The notes under the pieces: generated by a model | What the model saw: only the letters and a program-made list of their open reading frames with translations | The model's database searches: none | Told to the model about the DNA's origin: nothing | In this document: positions 18,237 to 26,619 of the stretch, piece by piece | Position numbering within the stretch: the first letter of the stretch is position 1 | Layout: every line of letters begins with the position of its first letter | Position numbers and translations under genes: made by a program | Assembly (NCBI RefSeq): GCF_000429325.1 | Contig: NZ_KE386885.1 | Location: 151,958-215,957, forward strand | Source of the DNA: Fundidesulfovibrio putealis DSM 16056 | GTDB taxonomy: Bacteria; Desulfobacterota; Desulfovibrionia; Desulfovibrionales; Desulfovibrionaceae | Direction: 5' to 3' | DNA: 64,000 nt

Positions 18237-19283
18237 TCAGTCCTTCTTCGCATCGTTCTTGGCGGCCTCGTCCCTCAGGCTCTGCTGCAGTTTGGCGTAG
18301 CTCTCCGAATCCATGCGAACGCCGCCGCCTTCGACGACGTTGATGTTCGGGGTGAGGGACGCGGACGATTGGGACGAGGCGGTCTGAGTTGCGCGAGCAG
18401 GATGGGCGGTCGCTGCCTGGGGAGTCCGCCCCGAGGGAGCCGGGCGGTCGCTTGGTTCTTTGGGCTGCTCTCCGGATGCCGCCGACGCGGAAGCGGAAAC
18501 CGGAGACGTTGGCGGCTGATCGCCTTTGTATTGCTTGTCGATCTCGTAGACCGCCTTCTGCACCAGAACCTGAACGACTGTATCCAGCCCCACGCGCATG
18601 CCTTTGGACTCGGTGAATCCCAGGAAGGACGTGACTTTCTCACCGATCTCCATCTTGTCCTCGAAATAACCGGTGGCCACCTGTTCCCCGGAAACCGCGT
18701 CCATTATCTTATAGCGTAGGCCCACCAGCCACACCTCCGAGGAATCCTTGCCCTTGGCCGATGCGACTGTCGCCCCGGTGGCCGCTCCGGCAGCGGCGCT
18801 GTCCGTGGCCTGCCCCACAAGGGCGCCAGCGATGATCCCGAGATACTTCCCGTCGAAACTCTTCTGCGCCGCAGCAACGGGCTCGGCCTTGAGCACGTCG
18901 AATCGCACGAACCAACGGGTGGCCTGGAACTTACCTCGCTGGAACTTGCGCAGGGCCTCCGCGTCGCCCATGCCCGCGGCAATCTGTATTTCGTTGAGAA
19001 GAGGCCCCAGGTCGCTGCGTTCCAAAACTTTAAAGTTCGCCTTGGACAATTCTATCTCGGCGTAGTCAGCAATATTGTTGTCTGAAACCTTCTGGGTGAA
19101 GGTGGCGTTCGCTGACTTGATCCCACCAGGAATTACAACCAACTGGGGGCCAGGGATGGAGGAGTTTACGTAGTCCTGCGGCTTATAGGAGACGGCGTCA
19201 GCCTGCTCCATCGAAGTCTGTGAGGCCTTTTTGCAACCAGCAACCATGGCGACAAGGACAACGGCAAACAGGATGCGTTTCAT
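18237..19283 (-). CDS. CsgG-like envelope lipoprotein
   Basis: A 348-residue lipoprotein. ATG 19283 is chosen because GGGAGGAAC lies 5-6 bases before it and the leader MKRILFAVVLVAMVAGC gives a perfect lipobox. Residues about 30-265 follow the CsgG/curli-secretion fold (IELSKANFKVLERSDLGPLL, a Gly/Ala-rich stretch near 155-185, then YKIMDAVSGEQVATGYFEDK). The C-terminal 85 residues are Ser/Pro/Ala-rich linker. Proteins of this type form outer-membrane pores or act as periplasmic assembly factors. It is the first gene of the leftward operon, 169 bases ahead of ydbH. Pore function is unproven. Confidence 0.7.
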   Translation of the reverse strand: MKRILFAVVLVAMVAGCKKASQTSMEQADAVSYKPQDYVNSSIPGPQLVVIPGGIKSANATFTQKVSDNNIADYAEIELSKANFKVLERSDLGPLLNEIQIAAGMGDAEALRKFQRGKFQATRWFVRFDVLKAEPVAAAQKSFDGKYLGIIAGALVGQATDSAAAGAATGATVASAKGKDSSEVWLVGLRYKIMDAVSGEQVATGYFEDKMEIGEKVTSFLGFTESKGMRVGLDTVVQVLVQKAVYEIDKQYKGDQPPTSPVSASASAASGEQPKEPSDRPAPSGRTPQAATAHPARATQTASSQSSASLTPNINVVEGGGVRMDSESYAKLQQSLRDEAAKNDAKKD

Positions 19284-20266
19284 CTTGTTCCTCCCGGCAT
19301 TCCCTTGCTTAACGTCGTGCATGGAATCAGACTGTTTTTTATCTACATTCGCCTAGAACTCATTTCAAGAGATAATACACTCAATCAAGCTTTTACCTGT
19401 TTATTACGTGCGAACTGTGCCGCATATCAAATCCAGACGGAGACCTTTGCAGCAATACTGGTATTATACTTTCATAACTCATCGGCGACAACGCACTCTA
19501 CTGCCGAGACAAGTCATCCTATAACATATCTCCACATAGCATCCCAAGCAATGGTCTGTGGCTTTGACCAATTGTGTCTGCACTATTCACCTGATCCGGC
19601 CACGGTGTGATTGCAGGGCTGGGTTTGGCCAGCGCCGACGCTGGACCTCGTTGACCAACTCGAGCGTGGCGAACTCGTCAGCACTATTTCTGGACATACC
19701 TCTAGCCCTACCTCTTCGGTTGGAGAGAGTGTCCGGTCAAATTGGGGCTACTCCAGGGGAGGCATGCCAGACACGTCGCCTGATGCTTGCTCTTACGCGA
19801 TCGGAGGTAATACTCACGTCATCAAACGAGGGATATGCCAAACGATACTTTCACATGTGAGGTGCTCAACATTTCCATGCCATCCGACCTGCTATTTGGT
19901 CTTCACGGATGCCGCTGTGCGCCAACATCAAAACCATCGACAAGGCGTCTTCCCATCTAGTCTGGGAGGGTGGTAAAGGTCAGCACCTTCCAACCTCTTC
20001 GGGGGAGTCACAAGACACAGCCTCCTGGTATTTTCTTAGAGAGAGGATCAAACGCTTTGGATTATGTTCAACCTGCTCGACTCAATCTCAGCCAAATTCA
20101 GGAAGGCTGACCTCCACCCAGAACTGCAATCTGGTTGCAGTCCATGAACTGCGGGAGGGTCAAGCCCCCCCGCCGTGATTCATCTGTTAAAAGTTCACAA
20201 CCGTGTCCTGGTCACACAACATCCTCATCAATTCCGACAATACGACGGGTTTCTCCTTAGAAGTAC
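19284..20266. other. gene-poor, AT-richer stretch
   Basis: I see no supportable gene here. Short open frames lack ribosome sites and family likeness. Base composition is clearly more AT-rich than the flanks around 19320-19560. The stretch contains an imperfect copy of the dispersed palindrome at 20123-20141. It probably holds the CsgG-operon promoter near its left end and otherwise looks like decayed or foreign DNA. Confidence 0.5.
20123..20141. promoter_or_regulatory. imperfect palindrome, ACTGCAA-N5-TTGCAGT
   Basis: Seven-base arms ACTGCAA and TTGCAGT flank TCTGG. The arms match those of the perfect TGCAATCGATTGCA sites, but the centre differs. It lies 830 bases from the copy at 20951. Confidence 0.35.
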
Positions 20267-20719
20267 TCATAGCCCGGGCACGAACCCCGGCGGCCAGGAG
20301 GGCGCTGACACGGGGAGAGGAGCTCGATCCAAGCTCGAGGGAACCAACTCCTTGCCCGATGCCTGCACGTTGAGGTCCCTTCGCTCTCGAGATTCCGCCG
20401 ATAGCTTTGAGGATGATAACTGGATGTGATTGGCTTCCTGCCCATGCTGATGGCCTTGGCAGTGAGTCAACTTACGCCCCTGGGATCCTTTGCGATGCGG
20501 CGGGCGCACCTTGCCGCGAAGCCAACGACCGAGTTCTTCCCTCGGGTAGCAGATGGTTCTACCGATCATGACTCGCCCCTGAGGGCCAGTCCCCACGCAA
20601 TCTTCGTTGGCCAATGTCCTGCCAGAAAATAACCCACCCGTGAGTCTCCCGACATCTCCCCGCCGGACATAGGCAGGCAGACCCTCAATGATCTTGTCCA
20701 CAATTTCACTCTGATCCAT
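20267..20719 (-). CDS. AlpA/excisionase-like small DNA-binding protein
   Basis: ATG 20719 follows GGAGGGG at good spacing. Residues 1-75 resemble small helix-turn-helix regulators of integrated elements: VRRGDVGRLTGGLFSGRTLA, then GPQGRVMIGRTICYPREELGRWL. The family is usually under 90 residues. The remaining 75 residues are His/Gln/Ser-rich with no recognisable pattern, so the original stop may be lost and the tail may be read-through. Such proteins control excision or early genes of phages and islands, which fits the mobile-DNA debris nearby. Confidence 0.5.
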   Translation of the reverse strand: MDQSEIVDKIIEGLPAYVRRGDVGRLTGGLFSGRTLANEDCVGTGPQGRVMIGRTICYPREELGRWLRGKVRPPHRKGSQGRKLTHCQGHQHGQEANHIQLSSSKLSAESRERRDLNVQASGKELVPSSLDRAPLPVSAPSWPPGFVPGL

Positions 20720-20950
20720 GGTCTATTCCCCTCCGGTCAATTTTCGCTTCGGTACGAAGCATGTGTTGGACGATTGCTAGCCATAAGCAGGAGGGCGAAT
20801 TAGAAGTCAAACCGCTCCGGACGAACTCCTACCCACGGATCACTCCGGGTCGGAACTCTGTCTGAAGCGTAAAAATGGACCAAAGTTATGTGGACATTAG
20901 CGAGGACAACTTCCGAATAATCGAAAATCGAGGCCCAAGATGCATGGATT

Positions 20951-20972
20951 GACCTGCAATCGATTGCAGGTC
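20951..20972. promoter_or_regulatory. perfect 22-base palindrome, copy 3
   Basis: Arms GACCTGCAATC and GATTGCAGGTC pair over 22 bases, extending the core shared by copies 1 and 2. It is intergenic, between the AlpA-like gene (running left, start 20719) and the end of the AOR gene (21041), so it could lie in the AlpA-like promoter region. LacI-type operator shape; regulator not in window. Confidence 0.5.
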
Positions 20973-21040
20973 ATCAGCGGCTACTCCCCACGCGTGACAA
21001 CTGGAGTCTCGGTCAGATCGCGAGTATTTTCAACATGCTG

Positions 21041-22804
21041 CTATGCAAGAGAACCGTCGAGCTTCCATCCCCGGAGTCGATAATAATCCGTCAGCAGGGT
21101 CTCCATTTCGGCCTCGGTCAGCCCCCTGCCGTCGGGAAGGGCCTCCCGGTGCAGGCGCCCCGGCAGACGGTCGTCCTTGATGGTCAGCCCCTCGCGGAGG
21201 TTGAACTCCCGGGTGAGGTTCAGGATGCGGGCCGCCTTGCGTCTGAGTTCTTCCTTGGAAGCGTCCAGGCCAGTCACCAGCCCGATGGCCTTCTCCAGTT
21301 CCTCCCAGGTGTACATGTCCCTGTAGAAGCGGCAGAGGATGAGCGTGTCGAAGATCGTGAGGCGGTCCTCGTAGTCGATGAGCATCTCGGCTTTGCCCTC
21401 AATGGCGTCGGCAGGGATGAAACCGGCCAACTCCGGCTTGTAGAAAGTCGTGCGCAGATGGCAGGCCCCTCTGGGAGAGGTTCCATAGGCAAGCCCCATG
21501 CCCTTGAGCACGCGCGGATCGTATCCCGGAGGCTCCATGCCTTTCACGTGGATGGCCAGGTCCGAGAGGCCCCAAGCCTCAGCCGTGGGGATGATGCCGT
21601 CCGCCATGATTTCTCCGTGTCCGCTTCTGGAGGCGATGTTCTGGATGAGCCTGCCCACGCCTTCGAAGTCGCCGTAGTCCAGGCCGAGATCCAGCTTGCC
21701 CCTGAGGCAGGCCTCGATGGCCAGTGCACACAGGTTACCGGCCGTGATGGTGTCCAGGCCCAGACGGTCGCACAAGTCGTTCAGCCAGACGATCTCCTCC
21801 ATCTCCTCGATCATGCATAGGCCACCGAAGGCGTAGATGGTCTCGTATTCTGGCCCCTCCAACTGGAGCCCCTCATGGCGGCCCTTGGTCAGCCGGGCCA
21901 TGCGCCCGCAAGCCATGAAGCATTTGAGGCAGGCGTGGGGTGTAACGTCGTGCTCCTTGTGGAAGGTCTCCCCGCTGATCTTCTGCCAGTGGTCGCAGGT
22001 CCCCTGGCTCCAGTACTTGGCAGGAAAGGCCCCCGCAGTGTTCATGAGTGCCACCATCATGGTGGTGCCGTAGGCCTTGTAGGCCTTCACGCCCTTGTTC
22101 TCCTTGCCCGCCTTGGCGAACTCCGAAGCGTAGGCCCGCACGCCCTTGGGGTCGGCCAATTCGCGCTTGCGATCGCCCTGAAAGACGATAGCCTTGAGCC
22201 TCTTGGAGCCCATCACCGCCCCGACTCCGGCCCGGCCCGCGCAGCGCCAGTAATCGTTGGCGATGAGCGCGTAGCGCACCAGCTTCTCACCTGCCGGGCC
22301 GATGACCACCGCGCCCGGCGCGCCAAAATCCGGCCTATCCACGACCAGTGTGGCCCGGGCCGCGCGTTCGGCGTCGTAGGTCTCCATGCCCCACATGGAA
22401 GAGGCGTCGTGAAATGTGCACCCCCCGGGATGAACGGTCAGGGCCACCGGCCGGTCCGACGCGCCTTCGATGACCACGGCATCGAATCCGGCCCGGTCGA
22501 TGGCCTCGGGCACTTTGCCCCCTGAATAGGATTCGGCGTAGAACCCAGTCAGCGGGGACTTGGTGAATACGCCGTAGCGGCTCCCCCCCCAGACAGGCCC
22601 ACCGCAGAAGGGGCCCGTGGCGAAGATCAGCCGGTTTTCAGGGCCCAGCGGATCCGCCCCAGCCGGGTTCAGCGAAACAAGCAGGCTCGTTCCCAGACCC
22701 TTGCCTCCAAGCACCGACTCCAGGAGTTGGGGTGCAAGGGGTTCGATCGAGTACTTCCGGTTGGTGAGATCCACCGTGAGTATCCTGCTGTAGAATCCGA
22801 ACAT
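21041..22804 (-). CDS. aor: aldehyde:ferredoxin oxidoreductase
   Basis: A 587-residue cytoplasmic tungsten/molybdenum pterin enzyme that oxidises aldehydes to acids, passing electrons to ferredoxin. The N-terminal AOR domain is clear (RILTVDLTNRKY, LGGKGLGTSLLV, GPFCGG, YSGGKVPEAIDRAGFD). The [4Fe-4S] ligands are ACLKCFMAC near 288-296 and a fourth Cys in LILCRF near 493, the spacing expected for this family. ATG 22804 follows AAGGAAC. It is the last gene of the liv-ADH-AOR run, 50 bases after the alcohol dehydrogenase. Together they could interconvert alcohol, aldehyde and acid. The physiological aldehyde is not shown by the sequence. Confidence 0.95.
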   Translation of the reverse strand: MFGFYSRILTVDLTNRKYSIEPLAPQLLESVLGGKGLGTSLLVSLNPAGADPLGPENRLIFATGPFCGGPVWGGSRYGVFTKSPLTGFYAESYSGGKVPEAIDRAGFDAVVIEGASDRPVALTVHPGGCTFHDASSMWGMETYDAERAARATLVVDRPDFGAPGAVVIGPAGEKLVRYALIANDYWRCAGRAGVGAVMGSKRLKAIVFQGDRKRELADPKGVRAYASEFAKAGKENKGVKAYKAYGTTMMVALMNTAGAFPAKYWSQGTCDHWQKISGETFHKEHDVTPHACLKCFMACGRMARLTKGRHEGLQLEGPEYETIYAFGGLCMIEEMEEIVWLNDLCDRLGLDTITAGNLCALAIEACLRGKLDLGLDYGDFEGVGRLIQNIASRSGHGEIMADGIIPTAEAWGLSDLAIHVKGMEPPGYDPRVLKGMGLAYGTSPRGACHLRTTFYKPELAGFIPADAIEGKAEMLIDYEDRLTIFDTLILCRFYRDMYTWEELEKAIGLVTGLDASKEELRRKAARILNLTREFNLREGLTIKDDRLPGRLHREALPDGRGLTEAEMETLLTDYYRLRGWKLDGSLA

Positions 22805-22853
22805 GGGCGTTCCTTGTGGTTTGCAGGGTTGCGCAGAGTGTGGGGCGAACCGT

Positions 22854-24011
22854 TTACAGCGCGCACCTGTAGATGGCTTCGGCGTCTTCCAGCTTGAGGA
22901 GGCGTGGATTGTTGGCCAGGAGCCGTGTAACCTTCATGACCCCCTTGGCAAGATCCGGGATGTTCTCTTTCTTGATCCCGAACGCGCTGAGCTTCGCCGG
23001 AACCTGGAGATCGGCGCAAAGCAGGCGCATGGCTTCGACCGCCTTGAGGGCCGACTCCCTCTGGGAGAGTCCGTTCACGTTCTCTCCCAATACCTCGGCC
23101 AGGTGGGCGAATTTGGGAATGTTGCCGAGCATGTTGAACTCCATGACCGGCACCAGCATAATGCTGTTGGCAACGCCGTGGGGTATATGGAATTCAGCCC
23201 CTATGGGGTAGGCGAAGGCGTGCACGGCCGTGACCCCCGCATTGGCGAAAGCCATGCCCGCCAGCATGCTGCCTTCCAGCATCTTGGACCGGGCGTTTAC
23301 ATCAGATCCGTTGGAGAAGGCTGTGCGGATGCTGCCGAACACCAACTTGATGGCTTGCAGGGCCAGCATGTCGGTCATGTCGCTGGCGTTTTTCGAGGTG
23401 TATGCCTCCAAAGCGTGGATCAGGGCGTCCATTCCCGTGGCGGCAGTGACGTGCGGGGGCAGGCCAAGGGTCAACTCGGGGTCGAGAATAGCCACGCTGG
23501 GGAAGAGGTACGGGCTCACGATGCCAAGTTTCAGTTTCTCGTGGTGATCCGAGAGAATGGCGATGGGGGTGACCTCGCTGCCGGTGCCTGCAGTGGTGGG
23601 AACCAGGATGAGTTTGAGTCCGGGCTTGGGCACGAGGTCAACCCCGAATATGGCCGATACGTTGCCGGGATTGGTGGCCAGAACCGAGGCCACCTTGGCC
23701 ACATCCTGGGCCGAGCCCCCGCCGATTCCCAGGATGGCGTCGGCCTTGAAAGCCTTGACGCTCTCGCTGGCACGCACAGCCGTCTCGTATGAGGGGTCAG
23801 CCTCCACGTCGGAATAGCGCGAATACGTAATCTTGGCCTGCTTGAGATAATCCTCGAGCCTGTCCACCATGCCGGTATTGGCCAGCCCCGGATCGGTCAC
23901 CACCATCACCCGTTTGGCGCCCAGCCTGCGGACCTCCTCGCCGACTTTTCCGAGCGAGCCAGCCCCCATGATGATGCGCCGCGTGGTCTGAAACGTTATA
24001 TTGGTTCCCAT
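22854..24011 (-). CDS. iron-containing alcohol dehydrogenase
   Basis: A 385-residue group III dehydrogenase. The start at 24011 is fixed by AGGGGAA eight bases upstream. The NAD(P) motif GIGGGSAQDVAK lies near 95-106. Metal-binding His residues lie in MDALIHALEAY and VTAVHAFAYPIGAEFHIPHG, as in the Fe-ADH family. It lies 162 bases after livF and 50 before aor, all leftward. It probably supplies or removes the aldehyde handled by AOR. Confidence 0.92.
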   Translation of the reverse strand: MGTNITFQTTRRIIMGAGSLGKVGEEVRRLGAKRVMVVTDPGLANTGMVDRLEDYLKQAKITYSRYSDVEADPSYETAVRASESVKAFKADAILGIGGGSAQDVAKVASVLATNPGNVSAIFGVDLVPKPGLKLILVPTTAGTGSEVTPIAILSDHHEKLKLGIVSPYLFPSVAILDPELTLGLPPHVTAATGMDALIHALEAYTSKNASDMTDMLALQAIKLVFGSIRTAFSNGSDVNARSKMLEGSMLAGMAFANAGVTAVHAFAYPIGAEFHIPHGVANSIMLVPVMEFNMLGNIPKFAHLAEVLGENVNGLSQRESALKAVEAMRLLCADLQVPAKLSAFGIKKENIPDLAKGVMKVTRLLANNPRLLKLEDAEAIYRCAL

Positions 24012-24063
24012 TGAATTCCCCTGCATGGTTTAACAGGCTATTTTCTTACCCTATAGTTGCCGC

Positions 24064-24109
24064 GCAGCGTGACGCGTTCGCGAAACGCGTCAAAGCGTCT
24101 CTACGCTGC
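24064..24109. promoter_or_regulatory. nested hairpin between livF and ADH genes
   Basis: Inner arms TGACGCGTT (24070-24078) and AACGCGTCA (24084-24092) close a 5-base loop. Outer arms GCAGCG (24064-24069) and CGCTGC (24104-24109) could add a second stem. No T-run follows on either strand, so it is not a simple terminator. RNA processing between transporter and enzyme genes, or a DNA-binding site, would fit. Confidence 0.4.
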
Positions 24110-24172
24110 AACTCCAGGAACCCATTGGCCACCGTCTTGAAGGACAGTCTCATGCCCTTCAGAATTGAGCTG

Positions 24173-24877
24173 CTAGACCGCAAGGTACTTGCTCTGTACC
24201 TGCTCATCCCTCCTGAATGCATCCACGGTTCCGGTGAAGACACCCCTCCCCTTGTCCATGACCACAACACAGTCGGACACGGCCAGGGCAAAGCGGATGT
24301 TCTGCTCCGAAAGCAGGATGGTGGTTCCTTCACGCTTGAGGCGAAGGACCAGTTCCTTGAGCTCGCCCACTATAACGGGCGAGAGCCCTTCCGTCGGCTC
24401 GTCCAGGATGAGCACTTCCGGGTTGCCCATCAGGGCCCGGCCAATGGTCAGCATCTGTTGCTCGCCTCCAGACAGAGCCCCGCCCATGCGATCCAGCATG
24501 CGCCTCAGGGTGGGGAAGCAGTCGAGCACGGTGTCCATGTTCCAACGCCCCGAACGCTCGGCGATGACGCCCATCTCCAGGTTCTCGCGCACGGTGAACG
24601 GCGCGAGAATGCGTCTGTCTTCGGGCACGAAGCTCAGCCCGAGCCTGGCCATCTTGTAGGGAGGCAGCCCCGTGCATTCGCGCCCCAGGAACCCGATCCG
24701 CCCGGATCGGGGGGGAGTGAGGTTCATGAGCGAGCGGAAGGTGGTGGTTTTGCCCGCTCCGTTGCGACCCACGAGGCAGACGGTTTCCCCTTTGCGGACC
24801 TCGAGGCCCATGTCGAAGAGAATATGGCTGCGCCCGTAAAAGGTGTTGAGCCCGCTGCCCGAGAGGATGGGGGTCAT
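24173..24877 (-). CDS. livF: branched-chain-type ABC importer ATPase LivF
   Basis: A 234-residue ATPase of high-affinity branched-chain amino acid or related importers. Walker A is GRNGAGKTT, the signature is LSGGEQQ, Walker B is [11 protein letters not shown]. It is the smaller of the paired ATPases and follows livG with an ATGA overlap at 24874. It pairs with LivG on the cytoplasmic face of LivH-LivM. Confidence 0.92.
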   Translation of the reverse strand: MTPILSGSGLNTFYGRSHILFDMGLEVRKGETVCLVGRNGAGKTTTFRSLMNLTPPRSGRIGFLGRECTGLPPYKMARLGLSFVPEDRRILAPFTVRENLEMGVIAERSGRWNMDTVLDCFPTLRRMLDRMGGALSGGEQQMLTIGRALMGNPEVLILDEPTEGLSPVIVGELKELVLRLKREGTTILLSEQNIRFALAVSDCVVVMDKGRGVFTGTVDAFRRDEQVQSKYLAV

Positions 24878-25638
24878 GCTACCTCCTCGCCCAGATAGGC
24901 GGTGATCACTTCCGGGTTGTTGCGAATTTCGTCGGGGGTGCCGTCGGCAAGGAGCCTGCCGCTCTGGAGAACCCGCACGCTCTGAGCCAAGCCGAAAACC
25001 GTGTCCATGTCATGCTCGATGAAGACGAGGGTCAGGTTGAAGTCCTTCCACAGCTTCAGCACCAGTTCGCGCGTCAGGTGTCGCTCCTCGGGAGACATCC
25101 CGGAGGTCGGCTCGTCGAGCATGAGCAGCATGGGCTCAAGCGCCAGGGCGATGCCGATGTCCAACAGCTTCTGGTCGCCATGCGCCAGCTCGTGGGCCTG
25201 TCGGTCGGCGTACCTTGCCAGGCCCAGGCTTTCCAGGATGTCCATGGCCCGGGTGGTGGCCCGCTTGAATTCCGACACCGGCCGGAGCGGCCTGCGGGTC
25301 TGGTCCAACTTGGAGAGGCAGGCCACGCGTACGTTGTCCAGCACAGTCTCTCCAAGGAACAGGGAGGCTACCTGAAAGGCCCGCCCCATCCCCATGCCTA
25401 CGATCTGTTGGGTGGACATTCCGGCCACGTCCACCCCATTGAAAACGATGCGCCCTCCATCAGGCTTGAGATGTCCCGTGATCTGGTTGAACAGGGTGGT
25501 CTTGCCGGCTCCGTTGGGGCCGATGATGGCCGACATTTCTCCGGGCCTGACCTTGAAGCTCACATTATCGGTCACCTTGAGACCACCGAAGGCCTTGCTC
25601 AGCCCGTCCAGTTCGAGAAGAGGCTCGGTTTGGCTCAT
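24874..25638 (-). CDS. livG: branched-chain-type ABC importer ATPase LivG
   Basis: A 254-residue ATPase with Walker A GPNGAGKTT, LivG-type insert (FQVASLFLGETVLDNVRVAC) and Walker B MLLMLDEPTSGM. The usual LSGGQ signature appears degenerate (ELAHGDQKLLDIG), which is common for LivG. ATG 25638 overlaps the livM stop as ATGA. Confidence 0.92.
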   Translation of the reverse strand: MSQTEPLLELDGLSKAFGGLKVTDNVSFKVRPGEMSAIIGPNGAGKTTLFNQITGHLKPDGGRIVFNGVDVAGMSTQQIVGMGMGRAFQVASLFLGETVLDNVRVACLSKLDQTRRPLRPVSEFKRATTRAMDILESLGLARYADRQAHELAHGDQKLLDIGIALALEPMLLMLDEPTSGMSPEERHLTRELVLKLWKDFNLTLVFIEHDMDTVFGLAQSVRVLQSGRLLADGTPDEIRNNPEVITAYLGEEVA

Positions 25639-26618
25639 TTCAGCTCCTCCCCCAACCTGGTCTGGAGTTTGGCCGGACGGTTGGCAAACCGCACGCGGAG
25701 ATGGGCTATCTCACCCATCAATCCGCGCGGCAGGCCCAGCACCATGACCAGCATGACCGAGCCGATGATCAGCGACCAGTATTCGGTGAAAGCGCCCACA
25801 ACGTCCTCGATGGTCACGATGACCGCCGCGCCGACCAACGGTCCGAAGAACTGCCCGATGCCGCCCAGGATGGACATCAGGATCACATGGCCCGAGGTGG
25901 TCCAATAGAACATGTCGGTGTGGATTGAGTAATCCACACCACTCATCAGGGCCCCGGCCAGTGCGGAGAAGAGTGCGGATATACAGTAAATGCGCTGCTG
26001 GTTGCGCCGCACCCGGCGGCCCAGGAAGCGCACGCGCTCTGGATTTTGGCGCACGCACCGCAGAATGAGCCCCATGGGCGAGGAGTTCAGACGTCCTAGA
26101 AACCAGATCGACACCCCAACCAAAGCCAGCACGAGATAATAATAGGCCACCTTGTTGGCGAACAGGCCCGGGGGGATGATGTTCTGGATCCCGTCGTCGC
26201 CCCCGGTGAAGGAGTACCATTTGAACATCACCTGCCAGCCCAGTTGCCCGAACGCCAGGGTCAACATGGTGAAAAACACGCCGCTCACCCGGATGATCAA
26301 ATGGCCAAGCAGCCAGGAGAACAGGATCGACAGCACGAGCCCCAGGAGCATGCCTGGGAAGAACCAGGCCGAGCCCAGATACTTCACGCACAGCCCGACG
26401 CTGTAGGCCCCCATCCCATAATAGAGGGCCTGGCCGAAGGAGAGCATGCCGGTCACGCCGAAAAGCATGTTGAAGGACACCGCGAAAAGGCCCCATACCA
26501 GCACGTGCGCGGCCAACAGCATCTGGTAGTTGGTGGTTTTCAGGATGGGAACCAAGCCAAACAACACCACAAAGCCCAGGAGATAGAGCGAATTGGCGGC
26601 AAAAGGCTTGTTCGACAT
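25635..26618 (-). CDS. livM: branched-chain-type ABC permease LivM
   Basis: A 327-residue membrane permease with about eight to ten hydrophobic helices and the family's ISALFSALAGALMSG and ILGGIGQFFGPLVGAA motifs. The frame is open upstream to 26810, but ATG 26618 (MSNKPFAANSLY) is chosen: the extra 64 codons overlap livH antithetically, are Ser/Arg-rich and have no hydrophobic character. It forms the channel with LivH. Confidence 0.9.
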   Translation of the reverse strand: MSNKPFAANSLYLLGFVVLFGLVPILKTTNYQMLLAAHVLVWGLFAVSFNMLFGVTGMLSFGQALYYGMGAYSVGLCVKYLGSAWFFPGMLLGLVLSILFSWLLGHLIIRVSGVFFTMLTLAFGQLGWQVMFKWYSFTGGDDGIQNIIPPGLFANKVAYYYLVLALVGVSIWFLGRLNSSPMGLILRCVRQNPERVRFLGRRVRRNQQRIYCISALFSALAGALMSGVDYSIHTDMFYWTTSGHVILMSILGGIGQFFGPLVGAAVIVTIEDVVGAFTEYWSLIIGSVMLVMVLGLPRGLMGEIAHLRVRFANRPAKLQTRLGEELK

Positions 26619-26619
26619 C

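Noticed and set aside
19305-19976. Short rightward open frames as small genes
   Set aside because: No ribosome sites, no family likeness and irregular codon use.
20998-21026. 12-base match (GGTCAGATCGCG) between the first CRISPR spacer edge and this region
   Set aside because: Covers only the spacer's last 11 bases and one repeat base; too short for a self-targeting claim.
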